Source: Rhabditoides inermis
Lineage: Eukaryota > Nematoda > Chromadorea > Rhabditida > Rhabditidae
Direction: 5' to 3'
DNA: 64,000 nucleotides
Assembly: GCA_963966185.1 (NCBI GenBank)
Contig: CAWZYM010000032.1
Span: forward strand, 202,834 to 266,833
A program made the position numbers and the translations under genes. The notes under the pieces were generated by a model. The model searched no databases and was not told the origin of the DNA. It saw only the letters and a program-made list of their open reading frames with translations. The number at the start of each line of letters is the position of its first letter. Positions within the stretch are counted from its first letter, which is position 1. Shown here in pieces: positions 1 through 13,000 of the stretch.

Positions 1-273
1 CTTTGATCATACTCAAGATTCGGACCAAAACGTTTTGTAAACTTTCTTTGAATTTCTCAACTGGATCCCAGTATACCCAGTAAGTTTTCTTTATATCAAT
101 GAGGCACTCGGTGTTGTATTCCAAAATGAGTAAAACCTTAGATTAAAAATTAAAGAGCGTCATAAAGCCCTTCTTATTAAAACTGAATGCTCTGAACATA
201 TTATTCATATATGTTCATCATTCATATATATTCATATATATTATTCATATTCAGATATCAATCGATATTCCAG

Positions 274-481
274 TGGCGCGCATCTTATTGCCGAGCCGGC
301 TGCGGAGTTCTTCGCCTACGCTGCTCTTATGCTTCTTGTCATGATGGTGTTCATCTTGATTGGTGAGTGGGTTACAGTAGGCTGGCGTGAGTAGGCGGAG
401 CGTGCGTGGGCGGGGCTTGACTCGATGGTTTCAGCGATGCGGTACAAGTACGTTGACGAGCAACCGGAAGAGGGCAGCTGA
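274..481 (+). CDS. C-terminal two exons of a multipass membrane protein, peptide-transporter-like (partial)
   Basis: Two exons are seen: 274-362 (acceptor TTCCAG) and 435-481 (acceptor TTTCAG, stop TGA 479-481), separated by a 72-nt intron with a GTGAGT donor. They encode a membrane span rich in Leu, Met and Val (AALMLLVMMVFILIA) followed by a short polar tail, MRYKYVDEQPEEGS, typical of a cytosolic C-terminus. The motif AEFFAYAALML followed by RYKYVDE resembles the last helix and tail of POT/PTR proton-coupled oligopeptide transporters as I remember them; this is an inference from about 45 residues. The rest of the gene lies left of the window. It could be another solute carrier. Confidence 0.45.
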
Positions 482-800
482 ATTGGAGAAGAAGGAGCGC
501 ATTCCCACGGAAGACACCACATGCTAGATCAGCTGTTCGATCAGCTGACGATCAGCTGACACTCAGTAGCTATCACGTCATACGTCATTATTTTTCTCGT
601 ATATTCAAGTGTTCTAATTGTTTAGATAGTACAAAGGTACCATCTAGCTGGCTTTCAACTTCCACACTTTCCTCCCATGTACAGTATACCCACCCTGTTC
701 CTTCGTTCTCGCATAGAGAGATTCTAATATTTATTTTGTGAATGTGTTTGTTCGTCTATAGCCGATGCGCGAATTGTAGTATCGAGTGTGATCTCATACC

Positions 801-806
801 AATAAA
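801..806 (+). terminator. AATAAA poly(A) signal of the upstream plus-strand gene
   Basis: AATAAA is followed by T-rich sequence. It is the first canonical signal after the stop at 481. Confidence 0.5.
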
Positions 807-960
807 ATTATGTCTTTTACAATATCGCAAACAGCAAACTACAAACTCGAATTCCGTCATGATGACAATTCGGTGCGTCGCATTACATCGCTCTGTCGAG
901 TCATTTCCTCTTCTTCCCTCCCTTTGTGTGGTCGTTCATGTGTCTATCCCCCACCTCTCT

Positions 961-970
961 CTTTCCAGCC
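961..970 (+). promoter_or_regulatory. Possible spliced-leader acceptor before the F-box gene
   Basis: CTTTCCAG ends two bases before the ATG at 971 after a pyrimidine-rich run. There is no obvious upstream 5' UTR exon, so this looks like an SL trans-splice site, though a cis-spliced leader exon is not excluded. Confidence 0.4.
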
Positions 971-2288
971 ATGTCCACTGAATCATGGCACAGTCTCCCG
1001 CCCGAAATCCGTGAGATGATCCTCCTACACTGCCCGCCAACTGACCTCCTCGCTTGCCGAGCCACCACGTGCGTGGGCGGGGCTTGAATGGGCGGAGCAT
1101 GCTTTTCAGGAGTATCGATGATCTGCCCCGAGTCGTGCAGCACATGCACATCACTGGTATGTTGTTGGATGCTGACAAGGGCAGACTGGAGTGGATCTAT
1201 GGAGGCGGGAAGAAGGAGGTGAAAGTACTGTAGCCTACCGTACTCATGTCTCATTTCAGTTGCTGTTCGAGTGCGGGCAAAATGATAGCGGACACTTCCG
1301 GACTCGACGCGGCTTGTGTGGGCGGTGGGAGGAGATGGATATGAAATGGTGAGGAGAGATTGTGGGAATGTTCTTCCAACTTGCTGTCCAGGTGCGCTTG
1401 CAATGCGCAGTCATCAGAGGGTAGTTGGAAAGCGGCCAATCATCTCATCCTCTACTGGAACAACTTCATCAGACAAGACGTGATCGATCTGTCCATCAAG
1501 ATGGTCCGAGAAGGAGGAGTGGAAGACGGGTTGGAGACGGTTCCTCCTTCCGCTCTGACCGGACTCGCCAATGAGATGCGGAAGTCGAACACACACTTCC
1601 GGATTCGCACGCTCACTCTCACGGTACGCGGATGTAAAAAAGGAAAAGTAGTTGAGAAGTAACAGATGTTTCAGTTCGACTCTGTGAAAAAGCAGATAAC
1701 TGTGGAACGTTCTATGATGGGAGAAGCGATGATGCTCGTACGCTCTTTCAACATTCAGAACATTGTTATCATGCAAAAAGGTGACTGACTCATCTGTTTC
1801 ATCTCTCTCATTTTCTCCAACTCTTCCTTGTCAGGCTCTATTCTGCCGCACGCTGTATCCGAGTGGGGAGAGCACGCGGTGAGTGTGGAGGGGGCGTGGC
1901 CTGACTGGGCGTGGTTTCAGTCATCCATCCGCTGTGTGCAAGCTGACGGCTGTCAGGCATTCGATCTGCCCGCCCTACCTGGACTCACCTGCCTTCGCAT
2001 TGGATCGGTCGGCCGCAATGAGATGGATTCTCGTCAGACCTTTAATCGATTTATCAAAGTATCGTCATTCCGATATTACGATACTACAATATCCATTCAG
2101 AAATGGCAGTCGGGATCCGGAAGGGTTTACAACATCGACGTCGCTTCTGCACGCGAGACATCCACTGTGTACATGTGTGCGGTGAGCTCTCCCTCTCCCT
2201 CTCTCTCCCCTCTCTCCCCTCTCTCCTCTCTGATCTCTCTCCCTCCCTCTCTCTACCTCTCCATCTCTTTCCATCTTTCTCCCTGTCT

Positions 2289-2327
<39 letters not shown>

Positions 2328-2932
2328 GTCTCTCACGTCCCCCTCTTTCATCTCTCCCTCTCTCTCTCCTCTCTCTCTTTCTCCATCTCTCTCCATCTTT
2401 CTCCCTCCCCCCCTCTCTCTTTCTCCATCTTTCTCCATCTTTCTCCCTGTCTCCCTCCTCTCTCTCCCCTCCTTTCTCTCTCACTCTCTCTCTCTCCTAT
2501 CTCTCTCTCATATATCTCTCCTTGTCTCCTATCTCTCTCGCTCTACTATCTCTCTTCTTCCAGCGTCGTTTGAGCAGACTCACTGATGGCTGGCAAATAG
2601 ACGAGGAGAGAGACTGTGATGTCTGCTACTGTTCCTCCATTCATCTCCACAATGTGAACCGAGAACGTGTCGTGGTGAGTGCAGGGAGAGGGGCGTGGTC
2701 AACGAGGGCGTGGTCAGTGTGGGCATATAGGTGTCGGTGCGTCATCCGCACTCGCTATCCCCTCGCGTGTACGTCTCGGAGGTGCGTATTCTGAGGGAGG
2801 GAGAGGAATTCCGGCACTGCGAGGCTCGGGGAGAGTGCGCGAGAGAAAGGGAGAAGAAGGCATGCGGGTGAGACGAGAGGAGGGGAGAATGAGTGATCAA
2901 GTGTACCCTCCTTCAGATGCATTCTCGAATGA
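971..2932 (+). CDS. F-box protein, 10 exons, 389 aa
   Basis: Exons: 971-1068, 1110-1218, 1260-1315, 1392-1623, 1675-1780, 1835-1878, 1921-2181, 2564-2674, 2731-2867 and 2917-2932 (stop TGA). They sum to 1170 nt with every junction in phase. The N-terminus (ESWHSLPPEIREMILLHC, then DLLACRAT) has the F-box pattern: Trp, Leu-Pro-Pro-Glu, Ile-Leu, then Asp-Leu and Arg. F-box proteins use this motif to bind SKP1 and bring substrates to cullin-1 ubiquitin ligases. The remaining 350 residues hold no domain I can name; in nematodes this part usually diverges and recognises the substrate. Intron 7 (2182-2563) is expanded with CT-rich repeat. The C-terminus (EKKACG followed by CILE) comes from a tiny last exon. 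The gene converges on the receptor gene at 3075. Confidence 0.75.
2185..2560 (+). repeat. CT-rich low-complexity tract in intron 7 of the F-box gene
   Basis: Irregular (CTCTCC)n and (CT)n sequence fills the intron almost entirely. The Ser/Leu-rich frames across it are by-products of the repeat. Confidence 0.9.
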
Positions 2933-3074
2933 ACAGTCCTGTTCTACAGTTCATCATCGTTCTCAATCACAAGAAAATCAAAGCATTATAAAAAACTTTA
3001 TTGACATTGAATAAATAAACGTGAAATGACTCAATTCGCAGATGCATTGATTACGTGTTTTGTGTTGTGTGGTA
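2933..3074. terminator. Overlapping convergent 3' ends with poly(A) signals on both strands
   Basis: The plus-strand F-box gene has AATAAATAAA at about 3010-3019. The minus-strand receptor gene has AATAAA (plus-strand TTTATT) at 2998-3003, 72 nt past its stop. The two stops are 142 nt apart, so the 3' UTRs very likely overlap. Confidence 0.65.
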
Positions 3075-3821
3075 TCAGTTGTCGTGTTCGCGTTCCTCGA
3101 TCTCCCCTCGCCCCCATTTCTCGCACAGCTCCGCGTTGTCGACTAGGATCGTCCATTGGCGATCGATGGCGTGCTGGAAGGAAGTGGTCTGACTGCACGC
3201 CTCCACCACCCAACCCACACACTCACCGAGAACCACGCGATGCGTCGACTCTTCTCCTCGAGCCGGAATCCGAATGGCGGCGGCGGAAGCTGACGAGGCC
3301 CGGTGAAGCTGAAAGGAGCACAGGTGAGCTGTGCCAGCCCCCACTCACTCGGGTCTCTCGGGGTCGGTCCAGTGCGCGTCTTGCCACATGTTCTTGCGTG
3401 GGTTGAACGACTTCCACTTGGTATGCCGGGTCTCCCACCGGGTATCCGGTACTGCCGCCTTCGATGGCTGCGGATCCTGGAATGGAGGGTCATGGAGAGG
3501 CATCCAAATTCATCCGGATGAATGAACTCACGAAGACTTCCTTGGCCGCTTCCTCCCATTCGGTGCCGATCCACTGAACATAGTGGAAGTCGTCGTCGTA
3601 TGTCACTGCGAAGTGCCGATATTTCTTCGCAATCTCCCTTTTCCACTCCTCATAGAACTCGGAGACCTGTAATAGAGAAGATGTGTCGGTTCATTGTCTC
3701 CCTTCCTCACCCTCTCATCTGTCACTATTTCCGAGGCTCGCAGGAACATCTGGTTACACGTCTCTCCTCCCTCCTTGTCTTCCGTACCCTGAAATACACA
3801 CATTGCAGTTCTATGTCCTTT

Positions 3822-3880
<59 letters not shown>

Positions 3881-4006
3881 CTCCCCCTCTCCCCCTCTCT
3901 CCCACCCTCCCTCTGTTTTGCTCCCTTTTCCTCCATCCATCTATCCCTCACCTCTCACCTTCTCTTTTCCTCTCTCTTTTCTCTTTTCCTGTTTCTCACT
4001 CTCTCC

Positions 4007-4048
<42 letters not shown>

Positions 4049-7000
4049 CTCTCTGTATCTCTCTGTTTCTCTCTGTCTCTCTCCTTCTTTCTCACTTTCT
4101 CTCCCTTCCCCCACCTTGTAGTCGATGATCTGGCAGTCTGCTCGAAGGGTTGGTGCGAGGTATGCGAGTGCTTTCTCCAGTCTCTCTTTCTCGGTGTTCC
4201 TTGGTTTCGGTCTCAATAGTTGTCTTTCCTTCTTGGGCCTTGTGTAGTTCTCGAGTGGCGGGGGTGGCACTGTTCCCCACGGAACAGGCGCCTGCAATCT
4301 CATCCGAGTGAGTCATGTGGAGACTAGTAGAGATAGTGAGGCATGTCTGTCCAACTCACGTCTCTTCCACTCCGCTCTCTGCACTTGCGATCGAATTCGG
4401 CCACCATCTTAGGCTGAGGCTTCTGCGGCTGAAACAATCGAGTATAGTATTCAAAGGTTGCAAGTTGTCACTGGTATGTAGTTGTGTGAATGACGTACCC
4501 TCTGGTAAGGGCGCATGCGAACCTCATCTCGCATTGGCACCTGAATGGAAGTGTGAGTTGATTGGTGGGTGGACTGACACTCACATCATTGATCCAGTCA
4601 CGGAAGATTGTCTCCGACTGGGGACGGTACTGGAATGCCCTGTATAGATTGTGTTTCAGAGCATGCTGGAACGTGGACTGAAACGAAATCTTTTTCAGTC
4701 GATACCCTTCATGGATAACTCACGTATGCCGCCTTTCTTGGAGACTGCAGCTCAATTCTACACTTTACATAGAGGATACTCCATTCATCGGTCATCAGTT
4801 GCCTTTCCTTACGGGTCACATAGTACTGAAACCACCTTATGGATAGCTCGACTCGTATACTCGCATACCTTGTGTGACGGAGCCCAGGGGTACTCCCTGA
4901 TGATCCCTTTTGGTCCTTCTTCCGGTACATGGAAGAGCAGTCCATCCGGAATTCCAGGGAAGCGCGCTTTTAGGTCCAAGTTCTTCTTTTGGATCTTCTC
5001 CTTCTAAACGTGACCGATTGATGCTGATCAACCGAATTCACCCACCTCGGCCATTATCTCGTCTTCCTTCTGCTTCTTCTCAGCTCTTGCTTCCTCCTTC
5101 ATCCTAGACAAGAAATGGGTTTGAGAGTGGATGTGATTGTGGAACTCACTTGTTTCGGACGAACTTCTGAATGATGTCTCCAATCCAGTTCCTTCCGAAC
5201 ACACTCAGCTGGTACTTGCGATACAGCCCCAGCACCTCCTCTCGGTCACGCAACGTCAAGTCCTGAGAGATCATCTCAGTAACCATGAAAAGATACAAAG
5301 AACAAGTGGTGCTGACTGACATCGTAGGTCGGGGAGAGAGACTTCGGGAGAACGATGACCAGCAGATGGTTGAGCCTCGTGAACATCTGAGAAGAGCATG
5401 TGTATAGTGAAAGGGATAGTAGATACAACTATGTAACATACGTCCGGTGTTGTCATGGTTGTGTGGGCAATGTTGAAGATGGAGTACATGACAGACACGA
5501 TCAACGCCATGCTAAAAGAGAACATGGATCGGTGATAAGTCGCAACTTGGATGCACTCACTATTCCCAGATCGGCTCGTTCCAATCCGTGGAAATCACGA
5601 GAAGAATCCAGGTGAGGAAGTTGAGAATCGAGCCCGGGATGATATAGGGCAGGTTCTTCTCAGTCTATAAACGATCAATGATAACAATCAGACAAAGGGT
5701 GACCTGCCTTGGTGATATCGAGACGGGCTATGGGGTTCTCCTCGATGTACTGCTTCCTGCGGGCGGCCAGATGAGGCCGGAACCTGGAATGAGAGAAGTG
5801 AGTGATTGTGCGATCAAAGAGGTAGGGAGACTGACTTGTAGAGAAGCTTGGATCCCTCGACGAGTGCGCAGTTGAGTAGAATGGGCAGTGCCATGAGAGA
5901 GACCATCGGAGCAAACGAGGCGGCGGTCTTGGAAGAGATCCGCCCCAGACAAGTCCACGTCGTCGGCAGCTGAATGGAAATCGTCAACCCCCTCCCCCCT
6001 CTCTCATACTCATTCTCACCTCATCCCATCCGTACACCACTGCAGCGAGCACAGCTGTGAATGTGGCCGCATATGGCCCCAGTGTCCTCGTCTGAACAGA
6101 TTGATGTTATATGATTCTGTCAGATCATCTCACCAGCTCCAGCAATCCGTACCGCCGCCTTCCTTCACAGTCCTTGTCCCAGTTATTACGGTTTAGATTT
6201 TTGAATACCGTAAACACATTCGCACATTCGTTAGTCCACATCCACTGGCCTGAAAGAAGGTGTTCATTATAGTATCAACTCCATGTGTTATTGTTCTTTG
6301 TATGCTGAATACAAGAAAGCGAGTGAATTTGAGAGGTACTTAACTGAAACTGTAGACTTTGAGACAGCGAGGATGAAATGTGGGTTTTGAGACAGCGGGG
6401 ATTATAAATAATTGTCAATGTGTCGAGACAAGAATAACTAAAGACATAATAACAGTGGAATACTTTCAAATCCAAAATAGTTAAGGCAAGACAGCAGCGC
6501 GAGTGAATGAAAAAGAAGATGCGAAATATACATTATAAAAACGTATTATAACTCACACGCTACGAAGGCAGCGCTGACCAGCCAGTAGATGATGCGACAG
6601 AGCGGGCGACGGAAGTCCAGGATGTCCGGATGCCTGGAAGAGTCGATCGAGTGATTGGATATATAATATGCTACTCATCCAGTAAGTATACTCACTTGAA
6701 GAGTGCTGCCGCCAGATTCCCGAATGCCAGTGTCGTGTGCCGATAGTCCTGGAACGAGTCCTGCGGATCCTGAAAAGTCAACCGTTGATGTTCCATTCAC
6801 AGTGACTCACTTGGTTCTCGGTGGCTTTCCTTATCTTGGCGGCCATCTTGGCGTAGAGAGCGAGCAGGCTGCTGGTGGCGATCACCACGCATCCGATGGT
6901 CGACGGCGAGAGGATGGACACCTGAGACATGCATGTCTCCGACCGCTCCTTCCTGTCCGCCACTCACCTTGTCGTCGTCGTCTCCTGCTATCCATGTCCG

Positions 7001-10000
7001 GTTCGCCGCATCGATCTGGCACCGGTCTTCCACGAAGCCCAGCTCACACTCACACCGCACATGATCCACCTGAAAAACATCAATCAACATATTGTATGCA
7101 AATGTAGGGGACGTGAAGTTTGATAATTGGTGCGGTTTCAGAATTGTTGGAACAATAACTTAAATCACTTCTAGAACTGTAATCACCAGGAGAATCTCAC
7201 TGAAAGAAGTTGAACAGATTACGTTCCGACGAGCAAAGACAACAAACATATTTGTAACCATGGGACCAAACCAAGAGACCACTAGAAGAGAGACAACCAT
7301 AAGGAACGCTCGTATTCTGACAATGAGTACATAATAACACGTACGTCTCACGGCGAGCGGACTATCCGTTTTCCTCTGATTTACCCCTCCCACCAGTAAT
7401 TCGCTTTTAGTTCAACTGCTACATATGTACAAATCAATGCAAAGTACCAGAGTGTTCAAACATGTATGCAGGCACAATGACATTCAAAAGGTCATTGTTT
7501 CCAGTAAATCAGAGGCAGTTCACAAAAGATAATCTCAAAGTAGAACTAATAATATCGAATCTAGAGAACGATCGATACTGGTAACTTGATATTCGCAAAT
7601 CGCCAAGAAAATTGAAGTGTATATATATTTTTTAGATACTGTCCCGATCACGAGCTTTGACCATTCGGCCGTGACGTCACGGCCCGAACCATGACATAGC
7701 GTGACATTGATTATATCTCGTTATCTGATCAAACTAAAAATAAACCAAGAACACCATTAAAGGATGTATCCGGGCAACAATTGTTTATGCCACAGTTTTT
7801 TCTTTAAAAGATGACTTTCAAAATGGCTAGAAACACCTACTAGATGAAAAGTTCTGAAAATTTGTTTGAAACAAATTATCGCCGAAAATACAGGTTTAGT
7901 CCATATTGGAGTTAGGCTATAACTAGCTGAAAAATGAAGTTTTCAAAAATCGGTCAACGCAGTTCCGGGGAACTCTCAAAAGCATTGCAATGACCCATTG
8001 AACACATTTTGATATCTTTTGAAATAACAGAGATATTTCGACGTGAAAGACGTCCCAGGGACTTCGTGGCGGGACCAATTTTTTTGCCCGTAGTCATCCT
8101 TCAAATTCAGCATGCATGATTTGACCGGAAAGCATTTTTCAACCTCATTTTCATCATTCAAATTGACACCCGGGTTCCTATGTGAGAAACACGATTCAGC
8201 ATGAAAAGAAGCTGCTGTGATAGAAGTCAACATTGAGTATAGAAAAAAAACTTTTGGATTCATAATATGATAATATTAATATGATAATGATAAAAAACAT
8301 ATTCATAATATGATAAAATATGTTTGGATAATATTTTGACAACACAAATTCCCCATCCGAATTTTGCCGATCACATCGTTTTGTTAAGCATGTTTCGAAA
8401 TCTGCTACAATGCTGTAAAGGGCGATGAAAGGTCCCGGATAAGGTTGAAAGTAGCACTGTAGCGATACTCTCGAAAATCACAAATGATACCGACTTATAT
8501 ACCTATCTATACATTGTTTATCTGTTTACATAAGATCACAGTAAAAATTATTTCTCTCATCGAGAAAATTCGATGCAAAGTGGTTGTTTCAAACTGACAC
8601 CCCTCGTTCTATACACTTTTCACGGGCTTAAAGGATGACTACAAGCAATAAAAATTGGTCCCGCCACGAAGTCCCTGGGACGTCTTTAAAATAGCAATAT
8701 CTCTGTTATTTCAAAAGATATTAAAATGTGTTCAATGGGTCATTGGAATGATTTCGAGAGTTCCCCGGAACTGCGTTGACCGATTTTTGAAAACTTCTTT
8801 TTTTCAGCGAGTTTCAGCCTTACTCCAATATGGACTAAACCTGTATTTTCGGTAATAACTCATTGTAAACAAATTTTCAGAACTTTGCATCTAGTAGGTG
8901 TTTTTATCTATTATGTAAGGCATATATTAAAGCAAAAACTATGGCATACACGAATGATGCCCGGATACATCCTTTAATGAAGTCCGATCGAAATGGGAAC
9001 TGCACCACTGAACTTCCCATGTTTCACTCCACCTTATTAAATGTTGTTTCGTTTTCGTGATTTCCACTATGTTTTCACACTCGAGTCTTGTTTTGAGAAC
9101 CCGGTGCGAGAGGGGAGGGGGCGGGGCGTAGAGGAATCGCGTCTCTCTGGCTGTGCCCTGCCACAGGCGGGCGAGACTGCGACGCGATAACATATCTGAC
9201 TTCCTCACTTCAACTTCATGAACTCAAAATTAATCAATCTGAAATTGTTCTCAGTTTGTCACAAACATTTGGAGCTTCAAAAAGAGGACTCATAAGGACA
9301 TGAGCAACTAACACCATGAAGTCCACGCTTTCAGACCAGTCTCGTTTGCGCACTGCGTTTTTTGAGAAACCAGCTACGATTTTTGTTGCACTGTTTTTGT
9401 CTCGTTGAGACAAGTAAAATGACATCTTATTTTTTTTTAAATTGGGACCATTTTGAACACATCCAGGAATTGCCACCCGGACTAATTACCAGTTAAAGAT
9501 GAGTGAATGCGCAAATCTACCTCCAACTCCCTCTTTTATGACTCTCCCCTTTGGCAAAATGCCGAGTCTTGGCATCAAGCCACGCCGCCACACAGTCACT
9601 CATCTTGAACTGGTATTAAGTCAGGGTGGCCATTCCTGGATGTGTTCAAAATGGTCCAAATTTCAAAAATAAAATGTCATTTTACTGGTCTCAACAAGAC
9701 AAAAACAATGCAACAAAAATCGAAGCTGGTTTCTCAAATAACGTCGTGCGCAAACGAGACTGGTCTGAAAGCGTGGACTTCATGGTGTTAGTTGCTTATG
9801 TCCTTATGAGACCTCTTTTTGAAGCTCTAAATGTTTGTGACAAACTGAGAACAATTTCAGATTGATAAATTTTGAATTCATGAAGTTTAAGTGGATAAGT
9901 CAGATATGTTATCGCGTCGCAGTCTCGCCCGCCTGTGGCAGGGCACAGCCAGAGAGACGCGACTCCTCTACGCCCCGCCCCCTCCCCTCTCGCACAGGGG

Positions 10001-13000
10001 TCTCGAAACAAGAGCCATTTATGTGAAAAAACTGTGAAAATCATGAAAAGGAAATGCTGAAACAACGTTATCATAAGATGGAGTGAAAGATGTGAAGTTC
10101 AATGGTGCAAATCTCATTCCGATCGGACGTCATTAAGCCCGTGAAAAGTGTATAAATCGAAGGACGTCAATATGAAACAGCCACTTTGCATCGGAATATC
10201 TCGATGAGCGAAATAAACTTTAATATGATGTTTTGTATATAGATAAACGATATACTGATAGGTTAAAAATCCGAAAGTTCGTTTATCTATACTTAATTTG
10301 ACTTCTATAACAGCCGCTACTTTTTAGCTGAAAATCGTTTCTCACATTCTCACATGTCCACCCGGGTGTCAATTTACATCATGAAAATGCGATTGAAATG
10401 TGCAATCCGTACAAATCAAGCATGCTGAGTTTAATGGTGCTGTTGGTTTCATTTTAGTTTAATCAGATAACGATATATAATCAATGCCACGCTATGTCAC
10501 GGCCCGGGCCGTGACGTCACGGCCGAATGGTCAAAGCTTGTGATCGGGACAGTGGGACCGATATGCCGGTCAAACATAGGGCAATCGCAGTTCTACGATA
10601 ATTTCAAAATCTTTTTTGAAAGACTAGTTACTACTTCAGAGAGAAAGAAATGCGCAATCAGAGTTTTCTTTGCAGGAGAATCGTGTTCCTACGAAAGTTC
10701 TCTTTAGTCTGCGCCAGAGCACTAGTTTCTCATATAACCCGCTTGAAATACGGCAGTGCAGCAAAGAACGACATGTCCAGCCAATCTAACTCCATACTCA
10801 CGCGGTTCTCGCACTTGCCCCTTCCACTGCAGCTGTCTTCTTTGCAGAGCTGCGGGCTCTTCCAGCAGGCGAACTTCTAAAATAAGACTACATTAGTAAC
10901 ATACAGTATTCTTGTTTCACTCACCGTCCATCCGTCCTTACAATTGCATTTGTACAGTCCGTCCGAAACCTGCGTGCAATTGGCAGTGCCAAATTTGTGG
11001 CACTGCGAACACGACTGGAAGAACCGAGGGTTGCCGGGCAGTTCTCGCTCCGCCGGTTCCACCCACTTCTCTGAAGCAAGACAGTTGAGATAGTATACTG
11101 CATGCACCTCTCACCTGCCGGACGGTTGCACTTGAGCATTGTCGGGTGCGGCTTTAATTCACCCCTCGAGTTACAACCGACGGTGACGTAGGTCCTTTTC
11201 GTGCGGCGACAGAGGAGGTCAACTGATTCGTCCACGCGGAGAATGCCTGAACATGACCATCATACATATGTATACATGTATTTGTGTCTGCTCTCACCAG
11301 TCTTGTTCGGAATGATGTACTCATCAGTCAGGTCCAACCGTTCAAACTCCGAAAAATGGCAGACGTGGTCCATGCAGTACTCTGAAAGACACTATTCATG
11401 CTCAAAATTGATCGAACCAATTATCAATCATATTGTCAGAGGCTCATGAACTTACTCGGGAGTCTGCAGATTACGCTCACATTGGTGAATACCTCGTCCC
11501 TTGTCACATTCCGGATTTCCTAGAATGAGTTTATGCGTCTATGAGTGGTTGTGATTTGTGTAACGGTGATACCTTGACGAGGAACCGCGTGATGTTTCCG
11601 ACGGAAACAAGGGGCACCCTCCGGGTTGTCCGCACCATCTTGCTTCCCTGCTGGTTCAGGAAGACGACGTCTGTCTCCGTCCGACCCTCCCTGCAAACAC
11701 TACCAGTTGATCTCAGTAGGTTGTAGAAGCTGTACATTCTAGTTTTCACTCACATCATGTCTAGGAAGAGCTGTATGTTCTCCTGTGTGTTGAGGTCTGA
11801 GCCGTCGATCATCACCTGAAACGAGACAGGTAAGAATGCATCCATGTATGCGGTGTCGTAGTATCTCACCATGTCGTATCGGGTGCACTCTGCGGCCGCC
11901 CTGCCGTAGTTGATGCCTTTCGGGTTGTTGTCGAGTAGCTGGTAGCATAGCTCGTTCGTCTTCGATGGCCATGCTCCGAGGGGACACTCGTACGAGCATC
12001 GCCCTCCCTGGCTCCTTGTCGGCTTCACGCTCTGGGCGGGAGTTGTCTTCCTCGTACCCTTCTCGGTGGTCGTCTTCCCTGACTTCTGGGTGGTCGAGGA
12101 CGCGACTGGGCCAGATGTGGTAAGCTTTTCCGGCTTCTCTGTTTTCCACGTCGCCGTCTTCTCGATCTTCCATGTCGACGGCTTGTCGGAGAAGGCGCTG
12201 ATTGTCCTGTACATCGTCTTCGTAGTGGTGACGCCATTCTTCGTTTCTGTCACAGTCATCTCCTGAATCTTCTCAGTGGTGACGAACGGACGGATGGTTG
12301 TCTTGGTATTTTCCGTCGTCTTCTTCACATTGTTTTCCGTTGTTGTCGGTTGCTTGGTGGGAACCTTTGTCAGCTTGGATGGAGGAGAAGTGGAACTGGA
12401 AGATAAAACCACTGTGGACGCCGACTTCGACGTTTGGGTTGCTCTTGGTTTCTCTGTAGTTGTCTCTCTAGTCGCTTTTTCAGTCGTCTTTCCACGCGTA
12501 GTCGTAACAACAGACTTCGTAGCCATCTTTTCTGAAGACACAGTCTCCGTGGTTTCTCGATGTGTGGAAGCAGACATAGTATTGGCCGAGTTAGTCGTTG
12601 CAGGGATGGGCGTGTCCGATTCGTTTGTCTTCGATGTCGATGTGGCAAAAGTCTCCTCTCCGGTCGGCGTGGTATGGTCAGTCGAGGTCTCCAGTGTAGC
12701 TGTCTCTGTGGAAGACAGACTGCTAGAAGTACTGCTGATGATGTTCCTCTCCGAAGCCCGGTTTGACGAGGATTGGCTGATCGTCGTTTGCTCGGTTGCC
12801 TTCACAGGCAGGGTACTCGTCCGTTCGTCTTCAGCGTTGTTCTCAGTTGTCGCAGTTTCTGTTGAACTGACTTGGAAGAATGTGGTTTCAGTCGCCATTG
12901 TCTGCTGCGCTGTCATTGTCTGCTGTGATGGTTCCTTACTGTACGGAGTGGATTCCCTTGGCGTCTCCGTGGTCTCCAGAGGAATGGTTTCTGTCGCAGG

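Larger units (their letters stand above)
482..970 (+). other. 3' UTR and short intergenic spacer
   Basis: No coding exon is seen. A canonical AATAAA lies at 801-806, about 320 nt after the transporter stop and about 165 nt before the next start codon. The short gap and same orientation would fit a nematode operon or simply closely packed genes. Confidence 0.5.
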
